The notes: a model not told the origin generated them from the sequence alone. A stretch of 64,000 nucleotides of DNA from Burkholderia sp. Ac-20365 (GCF_017104715.1 NZ_JAAGPI010000041.1:16250-80249), one strand, 5' to 3'; shown: positions 1 through 10,843, counted from the stretch's first letter. Program-made: numbers and translations.

Positions 1-441
1 CGCTTCAATTACCCGTAGCGCAGCCAGCGGCAGCGAATGGTTGATGCCGCCCAGGTGGCAAACTGTGTGTAGGTCGTAGTGCTTCACACCTCGGCGCTCT
101 TACGACACCGATCGTGTTTTCCAGTCCGGAGTGATGCGTGTGCGGCGCGAAAGCCGACACACAGTTTGCCGCTATAGAACGTGGGCAATTTGACTACGTG
201 TGTACCGACGCGGGAGTGTGAAGTGGGTGAGGCGCCGATTCAAGGTGCTGGCAACCGGCATCGAATGGCAGAACGCCGTGTGAAGCGGAGGAACGGTTGG
301 GGGCCCTCAGGCGGAGACAAGAACTGGCGGTGTTTAGCGGCTTTCTTTTGCCTACTTTTCTTTGCCGCGGCAAAGAAAAGTAGGTGCCGCCCCGCACAGG
401 GGCAACGCTAGCAAACCAGATACATCACGCGGATGCCAGCG
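1..441. repeat. Repeat element copy A (left part cut by window edge)
   Basis: Right-hand portion of a long intergenic repeat found six times in this window. Visible parts are the 114-bp core bounded by inverted 17-bp arms at 57-73 and 154-170, the right arm with the palindrome CCTACTTTTCTTTGCC/GGCAAAGAAAAGTAGG around 345-391, the GTGCCGCCCCGCACAGGGGC block, and the terminal CGCGGATGCCAGCG at 428-441. Weaker similarity may run on to about 465, some 20 bases from the stop codon of the MaoC gene. The core has the same orientation as in copies B, C and D. The short ORFs on both strands here have no recognisable protein content. Confidence 0.9.
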
Positions 442-484
442 AAAGCAAAAGCAAAACACCGAACATCGCGCCGCGCGAGCGGAG

Positions 485-949
485 CTAAAAATAGTGCCGC
501 GTAATAAACTCCGCGACACACACAGGACGCTCACTCCCTTCCCGCTCAAGCGTCACATTCCACGCAATCTGCACACCGCCCTCTTCGACATCCGTCACAC
601 CCGCAACAACAAAACTCGCGCGCAACCGCGAACCCACCGGCACAGGTGCCGTAAAACGCACACGATTGAGCCCGTAATTGACGCCCATACGCTGCTCGAA
701 ACGAAACGTATCGACCAGCAACGCAGGTATCAGCGACAGCGTGAGAAAGCCATGGGCAACCGGCCCGCCAAACGGCGACTCACGCTTTGCGCGCTCCGGA
801 TCGACATGAATCCATTGATGATCGCCCGTCGCGACAGCAAAGCGGTCGACACTCGCCTGATCGACCTCGACCCAATCGCTCACGCGCGGCAGCTGCCCGA
901 CGAGCGCACGCACGTTGTCGGCCGAACCGAGCGCCAGATCCGGCGTCAT
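485..949 (-). CDS. MaoC-family (R)-hydratase / hotdog dehydratase
   Basis: 154-residue single-hotdog protein. The motif ATGDHQWIHVDPERA (about residues 35-49) is the hydratase-2 type active-site loop, with Asp and His placed as in (R)-specific enoyl-CoA hydratases and NodN/MaoC proteins. GGPVAHGFLTL follows as the second family signature. It probably hydrates a trans-2-enoyl-CoA. An open frame continues upstream, but the ATG at 949 is preferred because it overlaps the stop of the preceding MaoC gene as ATGA, implying translational coupling. Last gene of a run with two acyl-CoA dehydrogenases. The substrate cannot be read from sequence. Its stop lies about 20-40 bases from repeat copy A. Confidence 0.88.
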   Translation of the reverse strand: MTPDLALGSADNVRALVGQLPRVSDWVEVDQASVDRFAVATGDHQWIHVDPERAKRESPFGGPVAHGFLTLSLIPALLVDTFRFEQRMGVNYGLNRVRFTAPVPVGSRLRASFVVAGVTDVEEGGVQIAWNVTLEREGSERPVCVAEFITRHYF

Positions 950-1404
950 GCCGAGGCTCCGGGATTGCGCAACCCGAAAATCGCCTTCGAACGCACGGTG
1001 ATCACGAGTTCGCCGTCCTGATTGAAGCCCTGCCATTCCGTCGATACGATGCCGCGATCCGGCTTGCTCGCCGACACGCGCTTGTCGAGCACGCTGTTCA
1101 TCATGCGAATCGTGTCGCCGACGCGTACCGGCTTCAACCAGCGCAGATCGTCGATACCGGGCGAACCCATCGACGTCGAACCCGCCAGCACGTTGCGCAC
1201 CAGCATGCCCATCATCACCGAACACGTGTGCCAGCCGCTTGCGATCAGCGTGCCGTACGGCGACGCCGCCGCGCCCGCATCGCTGACGTGAAACGGCTGC
1301 GGATCGAACTGCTCCGCAAAGCGGACGATCTCGTCGCGCGTGAAGGTGTGCGAGCCGACTTCATACGACTTGCCGACTTCCATGTCCTCGTAGCTCAAAC
1401 CCAT
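946..1404 (-). CDS. MaoC-family dehydratase
   Basis: 152-residue hotdog-fold protein with the N-terminal MaoC pattern MGLSYEDMEVGKSYEVGSHT and the active-site segment FAEQFDPQPFHVSDAGA, an Asp-Pro-x-Pro-x-His hydratase loop. The C-terminal half (KPDRGIVSTEWQGFNQDGEL) is typical of MaoC acyl-CoA hydratases. The reading frame is open further upstream, but ATG at 1404 matches the family N terminus and has a GAGGTCAAC region upstream. It overlaps the next hydratase by four bases. Two adjacent single-domain MaoC proteins may form a heteromer, as known for some steroid and acyl-CoA hydratases. That is inference here. Confidence 0.88.
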   Translation of the reverse strand: MGLSYEDMEVGKSYEVGSHTFTRDEIVRFAEQFDPQPFHVSDAGAAASPYGTLIASGWHTCSVMMGMLVRNVLAGSTSMGSPGIDDLRWLKPVRVGDTIRMMNSVLDKRVSASKPDRGIVSTEWQGFNQDGELVITVRSKAIFGLRNPGASA

Positions 1405-1435
1405 TGTTGACCTCGTTTGCTCGTGTTCGTGGCGC

Positions 1436-2563
1436 TCAGGCATCAGCCGTCGCAAAGCGCGGCAGCGCGGTGAAGCGCGCCAGATGATGATCGACATCGC
1501 CAAGCGTGGTTTCGATGATGGCAAGACGCTTGAACAGATGCGCAGCGGCGACTTCGTTCGTCACGCCCATGCCGCCATGCAATTGCACCGCCTGCTGACC
1601 GACAAAGCGCGCGGCCTGACCCACGCGCACCTTCGCCGCCGATACCGCGCGGCGACGCTCGTCAACGTCGTCGCTGGCGTAGCGCACGGCGGCGAGATAC
1701 GTCGCCGAACGCGCCTGCTCCGCATGAATCAGCATCTCGACCATCCGATGCTGAAGCGCCTGGAAGCGCGCGATCGGCACGCCGAATTGCTGACGCGTCT
1801 TCGTGTATTCGACTGTCGCGTGATTCAGCGCGTCGAGCGCACCGATGGCCTCCGCGCAAAGCAACACCGTGCCGTAATCGGCGATGTGCTCCAGCGCGGC
1901 CGCGCCCGCGTGACTGCCAGCGAGCTTGCGCGCAGGCGTCGCGTTAAACACGAGCGTCGCAGCGCGCTGGCCGTCGATCGTGCGGTAGTCGGTGATCTGA
2001 ACATGAGCCGAATCGCGCGCGACGACGAACAATGCGATCTCACCATCGAGTCGTGCAGGCACGATCCAGTAGTCGGCCTGCGCACCGTGCTGCACGACCG
2101 ACTTCGTGCCGCTCAATGCGAAGCCATCGCCCGTGCGCGTCGCCGTCGTGTCGAGCGAAAACAGGTCGTAGCGCGCGGTCGGCTCATGAAACGCAACCGC
2201 CAGCTTGATCTCGCCTTGCGCTGCGCGTTCGAGCAGCGCGGCGTCGTCGCCCTCGCCCGTGCCGGACAGCTTCAATGCTTCGATGCCGACGGCCGTCGCC
2301 CAGTACGGCTCGATGACGAGCGCGCGCCCCAGTTCCTGCATTACGACCAGCAAGTCGACCGTGCCGCCGTCGAAGCCGCCCTGCGCTTCCGGCACAGGCA
2401 ACGCGGTCAGACCCAGTTCGGCGAACGCGGACCAATGTTCGTTCGATACGCCCGCTTCCGTACGCACGATCGCCTGCCGCGCCTCAAAACCGTACTGCTT
2501 GTCGAGATAACGGCGCAGCGCGTCGGCGAATTGCTGTTGTTCGTCGGTGAAATTGAAGTTCAT
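1436..2563 (-). CDS. Acyl-CoA dehydrogenase, partner subunit without the usual C-terminal catalytic motif
   Basis: 375-residue flavoprotein of the acyl-CoA dehydrogenase superfamily. It has the N-terminal helical domain (MNFNFTDEQQQFADALRRYL), a middle beta domain and the C-terminal helices (FGVPIARFQALQHRMVEM, then QLHGGMGVTNEVAAAHLFKR). It lacks the C-terminal GG-[ST]-NEIQ signature that carries the catalytic base in most members, whereas the gene just upstream has it. Such unequal pairs are known to form alpha2beta2 dehydrogenases (the IpdE1/E2 and PimC/D type). Starts 10 bases after the stop of that partner, so almost certainly cotranscribed. Probably acts on an unusual or long acyl-CoA. 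Substrate unknown. Confidence 0.9.
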   Translation of the reverse strand: MNFNFTDEQQQFADALRRYLDKQYGFEARQAIVRTEAGVSNEHWSAFAELGLTALPVPEAQGGFDGGTVDLLVVMQELGRALVIEPYWATAVGIEALKLSGTGEGDDAALLERAAQGEIKLAVAFHEPTARYDLFSLDTTATRTGDGFALSGTKSVVQHGAQADYWIVPARLDGEIALFVVARDSAHVQITDYRTIDGQRAATLVFNATPARKLAGSHAGAAALEHIADYGTVLLCAEAIGALDALNHATVEYTKTRQQFGVPIARFQALQHRMVEMLIHAEQARSATYLAAVRYASDDVDERRRAVSAAKVRVGQAARFVGQQAVQLHGGMGVTNEVAAAHLFKRLAIIETTLGDVDHHLARFTALPRFATADA

Positions 2564-2573
2564 GCGCCGCTCC

Positions 2574-3770
2574 TCACAGTCCGAGAATCATCTGCGCGAT
2601 GATGTTCTTTTGAATTTCGTTCGAGCCGCCGTAGATCGACGTCTTCCGATAATTGAAGTAGTACGCGGCCAGCGGCGCGGCATCGTCGTCGCCGGCAATG
2701 CTGTGTGCGCGTTCGCCTTCGAGGAACGGCACATCGAACGGTGCGGCGAGCGGTCCGACCGCTTCGAACATCAGCTCCGTCAAACCTTGCTGCACTTCCG
2801 TGCCCTTGATTTTCAGCATCGACGCTTCCGGGCCAGGACCGCGCCCGCCCGCTTCGTTCGCGACCACGCGCTGCACGGTCACTTCAAGCGCCATCAATTC
2901 GATTTCGAGGCTCGCGACCTTCGCCGCGAACAGCGGATCGAGCAGCAACGGTTTGCCGCTCTTCTTCTGGTTCAACGCGAGCCGCTTGAGGAATTCGAGT
3001 TCACGCTTCGACTGCCCGACGCGCGCGATACCCGTGCGCTCGTGGCCGAGCAGATACTTCGCGTACGTCCAGCCGCGGTTCTCATCACCGACCAGATTTT
3101 CGACCGGCACTTTTACGTCTTCGAAGAACACTTCATTGACTTCGTGATCTTCGTCGAGCGTGATGATGGGGCGCACGGTGATGCCCGGCGTCTTCATGTC
3201 GATCAGCAGAAACGAGATGCCCTCCTGCTTCTTGGCGCCGCTGTCGGTGCGCACGAGGCAGAACATCATGTCGGCGTGCTGGCCGAGCGTGGTCCAGGTC
3301 TTCTGTCCGTTGACGACGTAGTGATCTCCGACGCGTTCGGCACGCGTGCGCAGCGACGCCAGATCCGAGCCTGAGCCTGGCTCCGAATAGCCCTGGCACC
3401 ACCAGTCCGTGCCGTCGAGAATGCGCGGCAAGTAGTGGCGCTTCTGCGCTTCGCTGCCGTACTTCATTAGCACGGGCGCGACCATCGACACCCCGAACGG
3501 CAGCACCGTCGGCGCACCGAGCCGCGCGCACTCTTCGTCCCAGATATGTCGCTGTGTCGCGTCCCAGTCCGGGCCGCCGTATTGCTGCGGCCACGCAGGC
3601 GCCGACCAGCCGCGCTTGCCGAGCAGCTTGTGCCAGTTCGCGTAGTCGTCGCGATTCAGACGTTTGTGATTGAGGACTTTGTCGCGCAGCTCGTCAGGCA
3701 GATTCGCTTCGAGCCAGGCGCGGACGTCGGCGCGGAACGCGTCGTCGGCGGGGGAATAGTTCAGATCCAT
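2574..3770 (-). CDS. Acyl-CoA dehydrogenase, catalytic subunit
   Basis: 398-residue FAD-dependent acyl-CoA dehydrogenase that introduces a 2,3 double bond into an acyl-CoA. Seen: WWCQGYSEPGSGSDLASL (flavin and substrate loop), KTWTTLGQHADMMFCLVRT (FAD-binding segment) and the C-terminal SIYGGSNEIQKNIIAQMIL with the catalytic-type Glu. An open frame extends 14 codons upstream, but ATG at 3770 starts the family-typical MDLNYSPADDAFRADVRAWL. First of a four-gene set (two dehydrogenases, two MaoC hydratases) that would carry out the first two steps of a beta-oxidation-like pathway. No thiolase or CoA ligase lies in the window, so the substrate remains open. Confidence 0.92.
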   Translation of the reverse strand: MDLNYSPADDAFRADVRAWLEANLPDELRDKVLNHKRLNRDDYANWHKLLGKRGWSAPAWPQQYGGPDWDATQRHIWDEECARLGAPTVLPFGVSMVAPVLMKYGSEAQKRHYLPRILDGTDWWCQGYSEPGSGSDLASLRTRAERVGDHYVVNGQKTWTTLGQHADMMFCLVRTDSGAKKQEGISFLLIDMKTPGITVRPIITLDEDHEVNEVFFEDVKVPVENLVGDENRGWTYAKYLLGHERTGIARVGQSKRELEFLKRLALNQKKSGKPLLLDPLFAAKVASLEIELMALEVTVQRVVANEAGGRGPGPEASMLKIKGTEVQQGLTELMFEAVGPLAAPFDVPFLEGERAHSIAGDDDAAPLAAYYFNYRKTSIYGGSNEIQKNIIAQMILGL

Positions 3771-3824
3771 GCGCAGTGTCTCCTGGCCGCGGCCTTGCGC
3801 CGCCAGGAGCACTGCAAGCGATGG

Positions 3825-4256
3825 CTATTGCAGCGGCTCTTTCAGTGCGGCGGGCACAGGCAGCGGCATCACATCGATGCCTTCCTCGACGAGGGCACGC
3901 GCATCTTCCGGCGTCGTGACGCCACGGATGCTGCGAGCGGGCGCTTCGTTGTAGTGAATGCGCCGCGCTTCCTCGGCGAAGCGGTCGCCCACGTTCTCCG
4001 TCTTTTCCAGCACCTCGCGCAGTGCGCGCATCACGTGCGCCTGCAACTCACCAACGTCCGCCGCCTTGTCCTTCGACGCGCTCGTTGCACCCGACAGATT
4101 CAGGCGCGGCGCCGATGGCAAACGGCTCACTTCCGTCGCCCCGCAAATGGGACATGCGACCAGCTTGCGGGACAACTGCGATTCGAAGTCATCGGCGGAA
4201 GCAAACCAGCCTTCGAACCGATGATCGTGCGGACACTGTAGATCGAGGACCTTCAT
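3825..4256 (-). CDS. DUF1178 family protein
   Basis: 143-residue protein with the DUF1178 layout. An N-terminal MKVLDLQCPHDHRFEGWF supplies Cys and His, about 30 residues later CPICGATEVSRLPSAPRLN follows, and the C-terminal region is helical and charged. The Cys-x(n)-CPxCG arrangement resembles a small zinc ribbon. No function is established for the family. It is read towards the acyl-CoA dehydrogenases with a 54-base gap and away from the Nudix gene, so it may head or join that transcript. Confidence 0.8.
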   Translation of the reverse strand: MKVLDLQCPHDHRFEGWFASADDFESQLSRKLVACPICGATEVSRLPSAPRLNLSGATSASKDKAADVGELQAHVMRALREVLEKTENVGDRFAEEARRIHYNEAPARSIRGVTTPEDARALVEEGIDVMPLPVPAALKEPLQ

Positions 4257-4402
4257 GTGGAATCAGGGCTTGCGTACGAGTTTAGCGCAAAATTGAGATT
4301 TGTGAACGGTCGTTCGTAAAAATGCTTTTGCTGATTGGCCGCATGCGCGGCGCGGCACCGAACGGGAATCAGCCATTCTAGCGCGTTGGCGCAGGACGCG
4401 CC

Positions 4403-4439
4403 GACGCTCGTCTGGACGGCTGGCCGCCAGACGGGCGTC
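4403..4439. other. GC-rich hairpin in the gap before the Nudix gene
   Basis: GACGCTCGTCTGG pairs with CCAGACGGGCGTC across a short spacer, with one G-U wobble. It lies in the 247-bp gap between DUF1178 and the Nudix gene, 12 bases from the clearer terminator at 4451-4477. No T-run follows on either strand, so it is not called a terminator. It may act in mRNA stability. Otherwise the gap holds the DUF1178 promoter region, in which no convincing sigma70 site is visible. Confidence 0.4.
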
Positions 4440-4450
4440 GCCAGAAATGG

Positions 4451-4477
4451 AAAACGGCAGCGCGAAGCTGCCGTTTT
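4451..4477 (-). terminator. Intrinsic terminator at the end of the nuo-DUF2818-Nudix transcript
   Basis: Perfect 11-bp stem AAAACGGCAGC / GCTGCCGTTTT with a five-base loop, 27 bases beyond the Nudix stop codon. The A/T ends make it usable in both directions. On the minus strand it ends in TTTTCC. Confidence 0.8.
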
Positions 4478-4503
4478 CGTATTGATGCCTTGCGCTTTCT
4501 GCT

Positions 4504-5094
4504 TCAGCCCACCGCGGGCGCATTCTCCGGCCACGCGCCCGACAGCAGCTTCTCCAGCCAGAACGTGCCGATGATCGTCTTCACGTCGCTCAGCTGCCCC
4601 GTACGGATCCATTCGGACACGTCCGACACCTTGGCGATGAACGTTTCCAGGAACTCGCCATCGTCGAGCTTGCGCTCCCCTGCCGTCAGGCCTCGCGCGA
4701 CGTAAATATCGATGAATTCCGTCGAGTACGAAATGATCGGGTGCACACGCGTCAGGTAGATGTACTCGCGCGCGGTGTAGCCTGTTTCTTCTAGCAGCTC
4801 CCGCTTGGCACAGGCAAGCGGGTCTTCGTTCGGATCGAGCTTGCCGGCCGGATACTCATACATGACCTTGCCCATCGCGTAGCGATACTGGCTTTCCATC
4901 AGCACGCGGCCGTCGTCGAAAAGCGGGATCACCATCACGGCGCCGGGATGCTGCACGTACTCACGCGTCGCCTGTTTGCCGTCGGGCAAGCGCACGGTAT
5001 CGCACTTGACGGTCATGAACGGCCCTTGATAAGCCAGTTCGCTCTTGACGCAGGTTTCGACGAGCGCAGCGTCGTGATCGGGAAGTTCTGCCAT
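4504..5094 (-). CDS. Nudix hydrolase, ADP-ribose pyrophosphatase-like
   Basis: 196-residue Nudix protein. The Nudix box spans roughly residues 86-108: G, then E seven residues later, ending in REL-LEETGY, which gives the Mg-binding GX5EX7REUXEEXGU pattern. The surrounding sequence (YEYPAGKLDPNEDPLACAKR and STEFIDIYVARGL) matches the NudF/ADP-ribose diphosphatase subgroup, which cleaves ADP-ribose to AMP and ribose 5-phosphate. Last gene of the complex I transcript, 41 bases after DUF2818. The link to NADH dehydrogenase suggests clean-up of NAD-derived ADP-ribose, but that is inference. Confidence 0.88.
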   Translation of the reverse strand: MAELPDHDAALVETCVKSELAYQGPFMTVKCDTVRLPDGKQATREYVQHPGAVMVIPLFDDGRVLMESQYRYAMGKVMYEYPAGKLDPNEDPLACAKRELLEETGYTAREYIYLTRVHPIISYSTEFIDIYVARGLTAGERKLDDGEFLETFIAKVSDVSEWIRTGQLSDVKTIIGTFWLEKLLSGAWPENAPAVG

Positions 5095-5135
5095 GTGCGA
5101 CCTCTTTTCAGCCAGAAGCGCGACGGCCGAAACCG

Positions 5136-5432
5136 TCAGCGCCGCTTGACGAGATATTGAAACGTGAAGCCCGGGAAGGCGAAAACGATGAACAGGCTGA
5201 AAGTGATCGCGTAGAACTGCCAGCCTTGCTCGAAGCGGTTACCGGCGCGCGCCTCGAGCATGAAGCCGAGCGCGCCGACAATGAAATACAGCACGATCAG
5301 TTCGCCGATCCTGATCCACGCGCTTTTCCTCGCGGCCTTGAGCGGCACGAATCCAAACACGCGCTGATTCAGGAACGGCAGGTTGGCGCCGACGAGCGCC
5401 AACAGCACGATGAACCACCCCGCCGCCGACAT
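5136..5432 (-). CDS. DUF2818 inner-membrane protein coupled to nuoN
   Basis: 98-residue protein with about three hydrophobic segments (near residues 4-22, 40-62 and 75-95) and a basic C terminus (YLVKRR), matching the beta-proteobacterial DUF2818 family. Its ATG at 5430-5432 shares one base with the nuoN stop codon (TAATG), so translation is very probably coupled. No function is known for the family. The position suggests an accessory or assembly factor of complex I. That is inference from context only. Confidence 0.85.
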   Translation of the reverse strand: MSAAGWFIVLLALVGANLPFLNQRVFGFVPLKAARKSAWIRIGELIVLYFIVGALGFMLEARAGNRFEQGWQFYAITFSLFIVFAFPGFTFQYLVKRR

Positions 5433-6916
5433 TACAGCGGGAACGGCAGCGTATGCGAAATAGCGTTCAGGCAGAGCGACATCAGCGGACCCGGAACGAT
5501 ACCGAGCACCAGCACGGCCACGCCGTTGAGCGCGAGCAGCGTGCGCTTGCAGGTGTCGCCGGTAATCGGGGTCGTGTCGACGGGGTCGTCGAAGTACATC
5601 AGCTTGACGATGCGCAGGTAATAGAACGCGCCGAACAGCGATGTGATCACGGCGAGTACGGCAAGCCACGTCAGACCGGCGTTCATCGTCGCTTCCAGCA
5701 CGGCGAGCTTCGCGTAGAAGCCGACAGCCGGCGGAATGCCCGCGAGCGAGAACATCATCACCATCATCACGAACGCGAACACCGGGCTGCGCTGGTTGAG
5801 GCCCTTGAAGTCGTCGAGCGTCTCGGCTTCGAAGTCACGGCGAGCAAGCAGCATCACCACGCCGAACGAACCGAGCGTCGTCACTAGATAGACGATGCTG
5901 TAGAACATTGCCGAGCCGTATGCGCTCGCAGCCGAGCTCATCTTGCCGTCGACCACGCCGGCCAGCAGGCCGAGCAGCACGAAGCCCATGTTCGAGATCG
6001 CCGAGTACGCAAGCATCCGCTTGACGTTGCGCTGGACGATACCCGTGATGTTGCCGACGATCAGCGACAGCGCCGCGAGGATGACCAGCATCTCCTGCCA
6101 GTCTACCGCGAGCGGCAGCAGGCCCATCACCAGGAAGCGCAGACCCCACGCGAAAGCCGCCACCTTCGGACCGCCGCCGACGATCAGCGTCATTGCCGTC
6201 GGTGCGCCCTGATAAACGTCAGGCACCCACATGTGGAACGGCACCGCACCCATCTTGAACGCGATACCCGCAACGATGAAGATCACGCCGAACAGCAGCA
6301 CGACGTCGTTGATATGACCCGATGCAACCGCCTTCAGCACTTCGTTCAGTTCGAGCGAGCCCGTCGCGCCATAAAGCATCGAGATGCCGTACAGCAGGAA
6401 GCCCGAAGCCAGCGCGCCCAGCACGTAGTACTTCATCGCGGCTTCGTTGGACGGCGCGTTTTCACGGCGCAGTGCAATCGCGGCGTAAAGCGACAGCGAC
6501 ATCAGTTCCAGACCGAGGTACAGCGTCAGGAAGTTGTTGCCCGAGATCATCACGATCTGGCCGAGCAGCGAGAACATGCCGAGCAGGAAGAAATTGCCTT
6601 CGAACAGCCCGCGGTCTTCCAGATACTTGCGCGAGTAGACGATCGACACCGCGTAACCCAGCGACACCACCGCCTTCATCACGTTGGCGAACGGATCGAC
6701 CACGTACATGCGCGAGAAGTAGTATTGCGGCCCGGCGCCCGGTGCGAAGGCGTCGATGGCGTACCAGACGCCGGCCACCACCGTGGAAATCAGCGCGATG
6801 AAATACGTCGTGCGGCGGCTCTCAGGTCCGGCAAACGTGTCGTTGAGCCACGCAACGACGATAGCGGCCATCACTAGCGCGTCGGGTAACAAGGCGGTCA
6901 TAGGTGCGTTTTGCAT
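5432..6916 (-). CDS. nuoN: NADH-quinone oxidoreductase subunit N
   Basis: 494-residue antiporter-like membrane subunit of complex I, about 14 transmembrane helices, involved in proton pumping. The Mrp/NuoN signature FKMGAVPFHMWVPDVYQG is present, with conserved lysines and the glutamate-bearing helix (FLTLYLGLELMSLSLYA). The open frame runs upstream, but ATG at 6916 (MQNAPMTALLPDALVMAA) gives the family N terminus. The gap to nuoM is 25 bases. Its stop overlaps the start of DUF2818. Confidence 0.97.
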   Translation of the reverse strand: MQNAPMTALLPDALVMAAIVVAWLNDTFAGPESRRTTYFIALISTVVAGVWYAIDAFAPGAGPQYYFSRMYVVDPFANVMKAVVSLGYAVSIVYSRKYLEDRGLFEGNFFLLGMFSLLGQIVMISGNNFLTLYLGLELMSLSLYAAIALRRENAPSNEAAMKYYVLGALASGFLLYGISMLYGATGSLELNEVLKAVASGHINDVVLLFGVIFIVAGIAFKMGAVPFHMWVPDVYQGAPTAMTLIVGGGPKVAAFAWGLRFLVMGLLPLAVDWQEMLVILAALSLIVGNITGIVQRNVKRMLAYSAISNMGFVLLGLLAGVVDGKMSSAASAYGSAMFYSIVYLVTTLGSFGVVMLLARRDFEAETLDDFKGLNQRSPVFAFVMMVMMFSLAGIPPAVGFYAKLAVLEATMNAGLTWLAVLAVITSLFGAFYYLRIVKLMYFDDPVDTTPITGDTCKRTLLALNGVAVLVLGIVPGPLMSLCLNAISHTLPFPL

Positions 6917-6941
6917 GATCTTTAAATTCCTACGCTTCGCA

Positions 6942-8435
6942 TTACTGCGACAGCGGCAGCTTCGACTGCGCAACGTGGGACAGGAGGTTTTCCACCGACA
7001 CGTGCATTACTTCGGTAAAGGGCTTCGGATAGATGCCCATGTACAGCGTCAACAGCGCGAGCACGCCCAGCATGAAGAACTCGCGGCGGTTGATATCGAC
7101 GAGGCTCTTCACGTGGTCGTTCACAACCGCGCCGAAATACACGCGCTTGTACATCCACAACGTATAGGCCGCGCCGAGAATCAGCGTGACGGCCGCACCG
7201 AACGCAATCCAGAAGTTGTACTGGACAGCGGCCAGAATCACCATGAACTCGCCGACGAAACCGGACGTGCCCGGCAGGCCGCAGTTCGCCATCGAGAACA
7301 GCATCACGAGCGCCGCGAACTTCGGCATCGTGTTGACGACGCCGCCGTAATCGGCGATCTGACGCGAGTGCATACGGTCATACAGCACACCGATGCAAAG
7401 GAACATCGCGCCCGACACGAAACCGTGCGAGATCATCTGCACGATCGCGCCTTCGGTGCCGAGCTGGTTGAAGATGAAGAAGCCGAGCGTGACGAAGCCC
7501 ATGTGAGCGATCGACGAATACGCGACCAGCTTCTTCATGTCCGCCTGCACCATCGCGACGAGACCGATGTAGACCACGGCGATCAGCGACAGTGTGATCA
7601 CGACGGGCGCGAGGAAATGGCTCGCGTCCGGTGCGATAGGCAGCGAGAAGCGCAGGAAACCGTATGCGCCCAGCTTCAGCATGATCGCGGCCAGCACGAC
7701 CGAGCCGCCCGTCGGTGCTTCCACGTGCGCGTCGGGCAGCCACGTGTGGACGGGCCACATCGGCACCTTGACGGCGAACGCAAGGAAGAAGGCTATGAAT
7801 AGCAGCACCTGCGGCGTCATCGACAGCTTCGCGGCGTGCCATGCGGCGAGATCGAACGTGCCTGTCTGCGTGTACAGGTACAGCAAGCCGACCAGCATCA
7901 GCAGCGAGCCCATCAGCGTGTAGAGGAAGAACTTGAACGCCGCGTACACACGGTTCGCCCCGCCCCACACGCCGATGATGATGTACATCGGAATCAGCGT
8001 CGCTTCAAAAAACACATAGAACAGCATGCCGTCGGCTGCGGAAAACACGCCGACCATGATGCCCGACAGGATGAGGAAGGCCGCCAGATATTGCGCGACG
8101 TTCTTCGTGATCACTTCCCATGCGGCGATCACAACGATCACCGTAATCAGCGCCGTCAGCACGACGAACCACATCGAGATACCGTCGATGCCGAGGTGGT
8201 ACGTAATGTTGAAACGCTCGATCCAGTTTGCCTTTTCTTCGAACTGCAATGCTGCCGTACTCGTATCGAAATCCGTCATCAACGGAATCGTCACGATGAA
8301 ACTCAACACCGACCCGATCAGCGCAACCCACCGCGCCGGACCGGGATTGCGATCTGAACCGATGGCAAGAACCACCAGGCCGAAAACAATCGGCATCCAG
8401 ATCGCGATACTCAGAATCGGAAACGTCGTGTGCAT
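6942..8435 (-). CDS. nuoM: NADH-quinone oxidoreductase subunit M
   Basis: 497-residue antiporter-like subunit of complex I. The hallmark KVPMWPVHTWLPDAHVEAPT is present, as is the essential helix with a conserved Glu (FYVFFEATLIPMYIIIGVWG). About 14 transmembrane segments pump protons in the membrane arm. ATG at 8435 (MHTTFPILSIAIWMPIVFG) was chosen over the longer open frame, which overlaps nuoL coding sequence. It lies 23 bases after the nuoL stop. Confidence 0.97.
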   Translation of the reverse strand: MHTTFPILSIAIWMPIVFGLVVLAIGSDRNPGPARWVALIGSVLSFIVTIPLMTDFDTSTAALQFEEKANWIERFNITYHLGIDGISMWFVVLTALITVIVVIAAWEVITKNVAQYLAAFLILSGIMVGVFSAADGMLFYVFFEATLIPMYIIIGVWGGANRVYAAFKFFLYTLMGSLLMLVGLLYLYTQTGTFDLAAWHAAKLSMTPQVLLFIAFFLAFAVKVPMWPVHTWLPDAHVEAPTGGSVVLAAIMLKLGAYGFLRFSLPIAPDASHFLAPVVITLSLIAVVYIGLVAMVQADMKKLVAYSSIAHMGFVTLGFFIFNQLGTEGAIVQMISHGFVSGAMFLCIGVLYDRMHSRQIADYGGVVNTMPKFAALVMLFSMANCGLPGTSGFVGEFMVILAAVQYNFWIAFGAAVTLILGAAYTLWMYKRVYFGAVVNDHVKSLVDINRREFFMLGVLALLTLYMGIYPKPFTEVMHVSVENLLSHVAQSKLPLSQ

Positions 8436-8458
8436 GAGAAGTGTCTCCAGCCTGTTTT

Positions 8459-10519
<2,061 letters not shown>

Positions 10520-10537
10520 AAGAGCCTGTGCCTGAAG

Positions 10538-10843
10538 TTAACCTTTGAGCTGATCGAGATCCTCGACATTGATCGTGTCGAGGCTACGGAACAGGGTCAC
10601 CAGAATCGCAAGACCGATCGCCGCTTCCGCCGCTGCCACCGTCAGCACGAAGAAAACGAAGATCTGGCCATGCACATCGCCGAGATAATGCGAGAACGCG
10701 ACGAAGTTCGTGTTGACCGCCAGCAGCATCAGTTCAATTGCCATCAGGATGATGATGACGTTGCGACGGTTCAGGAAAATGCCGACGATGCTGATCGCGA
10801 ACAGGATCGCGCCGAGCACGAGGTAATGGGCAAGGGACAACAT
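10538..10843 (-). CDS. nuoK: NADH-quinone oxidoreductase subunit K
   Basis: 101-residue, three-helix ND4L-type subunit of the complex I membrane arm, the usual length for the family. The two conserved membrane glutamates needed for proton transfer are present in MAIELMLLAVNTNFVAF and AAAEAAIGLAILV. Preceded by a good AGGAGAAAAAC ribosome site. It lies 18 bases downstream of nuoJ. Confidence 0.97.
   Translation of the reverse strand: MLSLAHYLVLGAILFAISIVGIFLNRRNVIIILMAIELMLLAVNTNFVAFSHYLGDVHGQIFVFFVLTVAAAEAAIGLAILVTLFRSLDTINVEDLDQLKG

Noticed and set aside
485..1225. Single 246-residue protein over the first MaoC gene
   Set aside because: The first 90 residues of that frame lie inside the upstream MaoC gene and are Arg/Asp-rich noise. 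The ATG at 949 in the ATGA overlap gives the family length.
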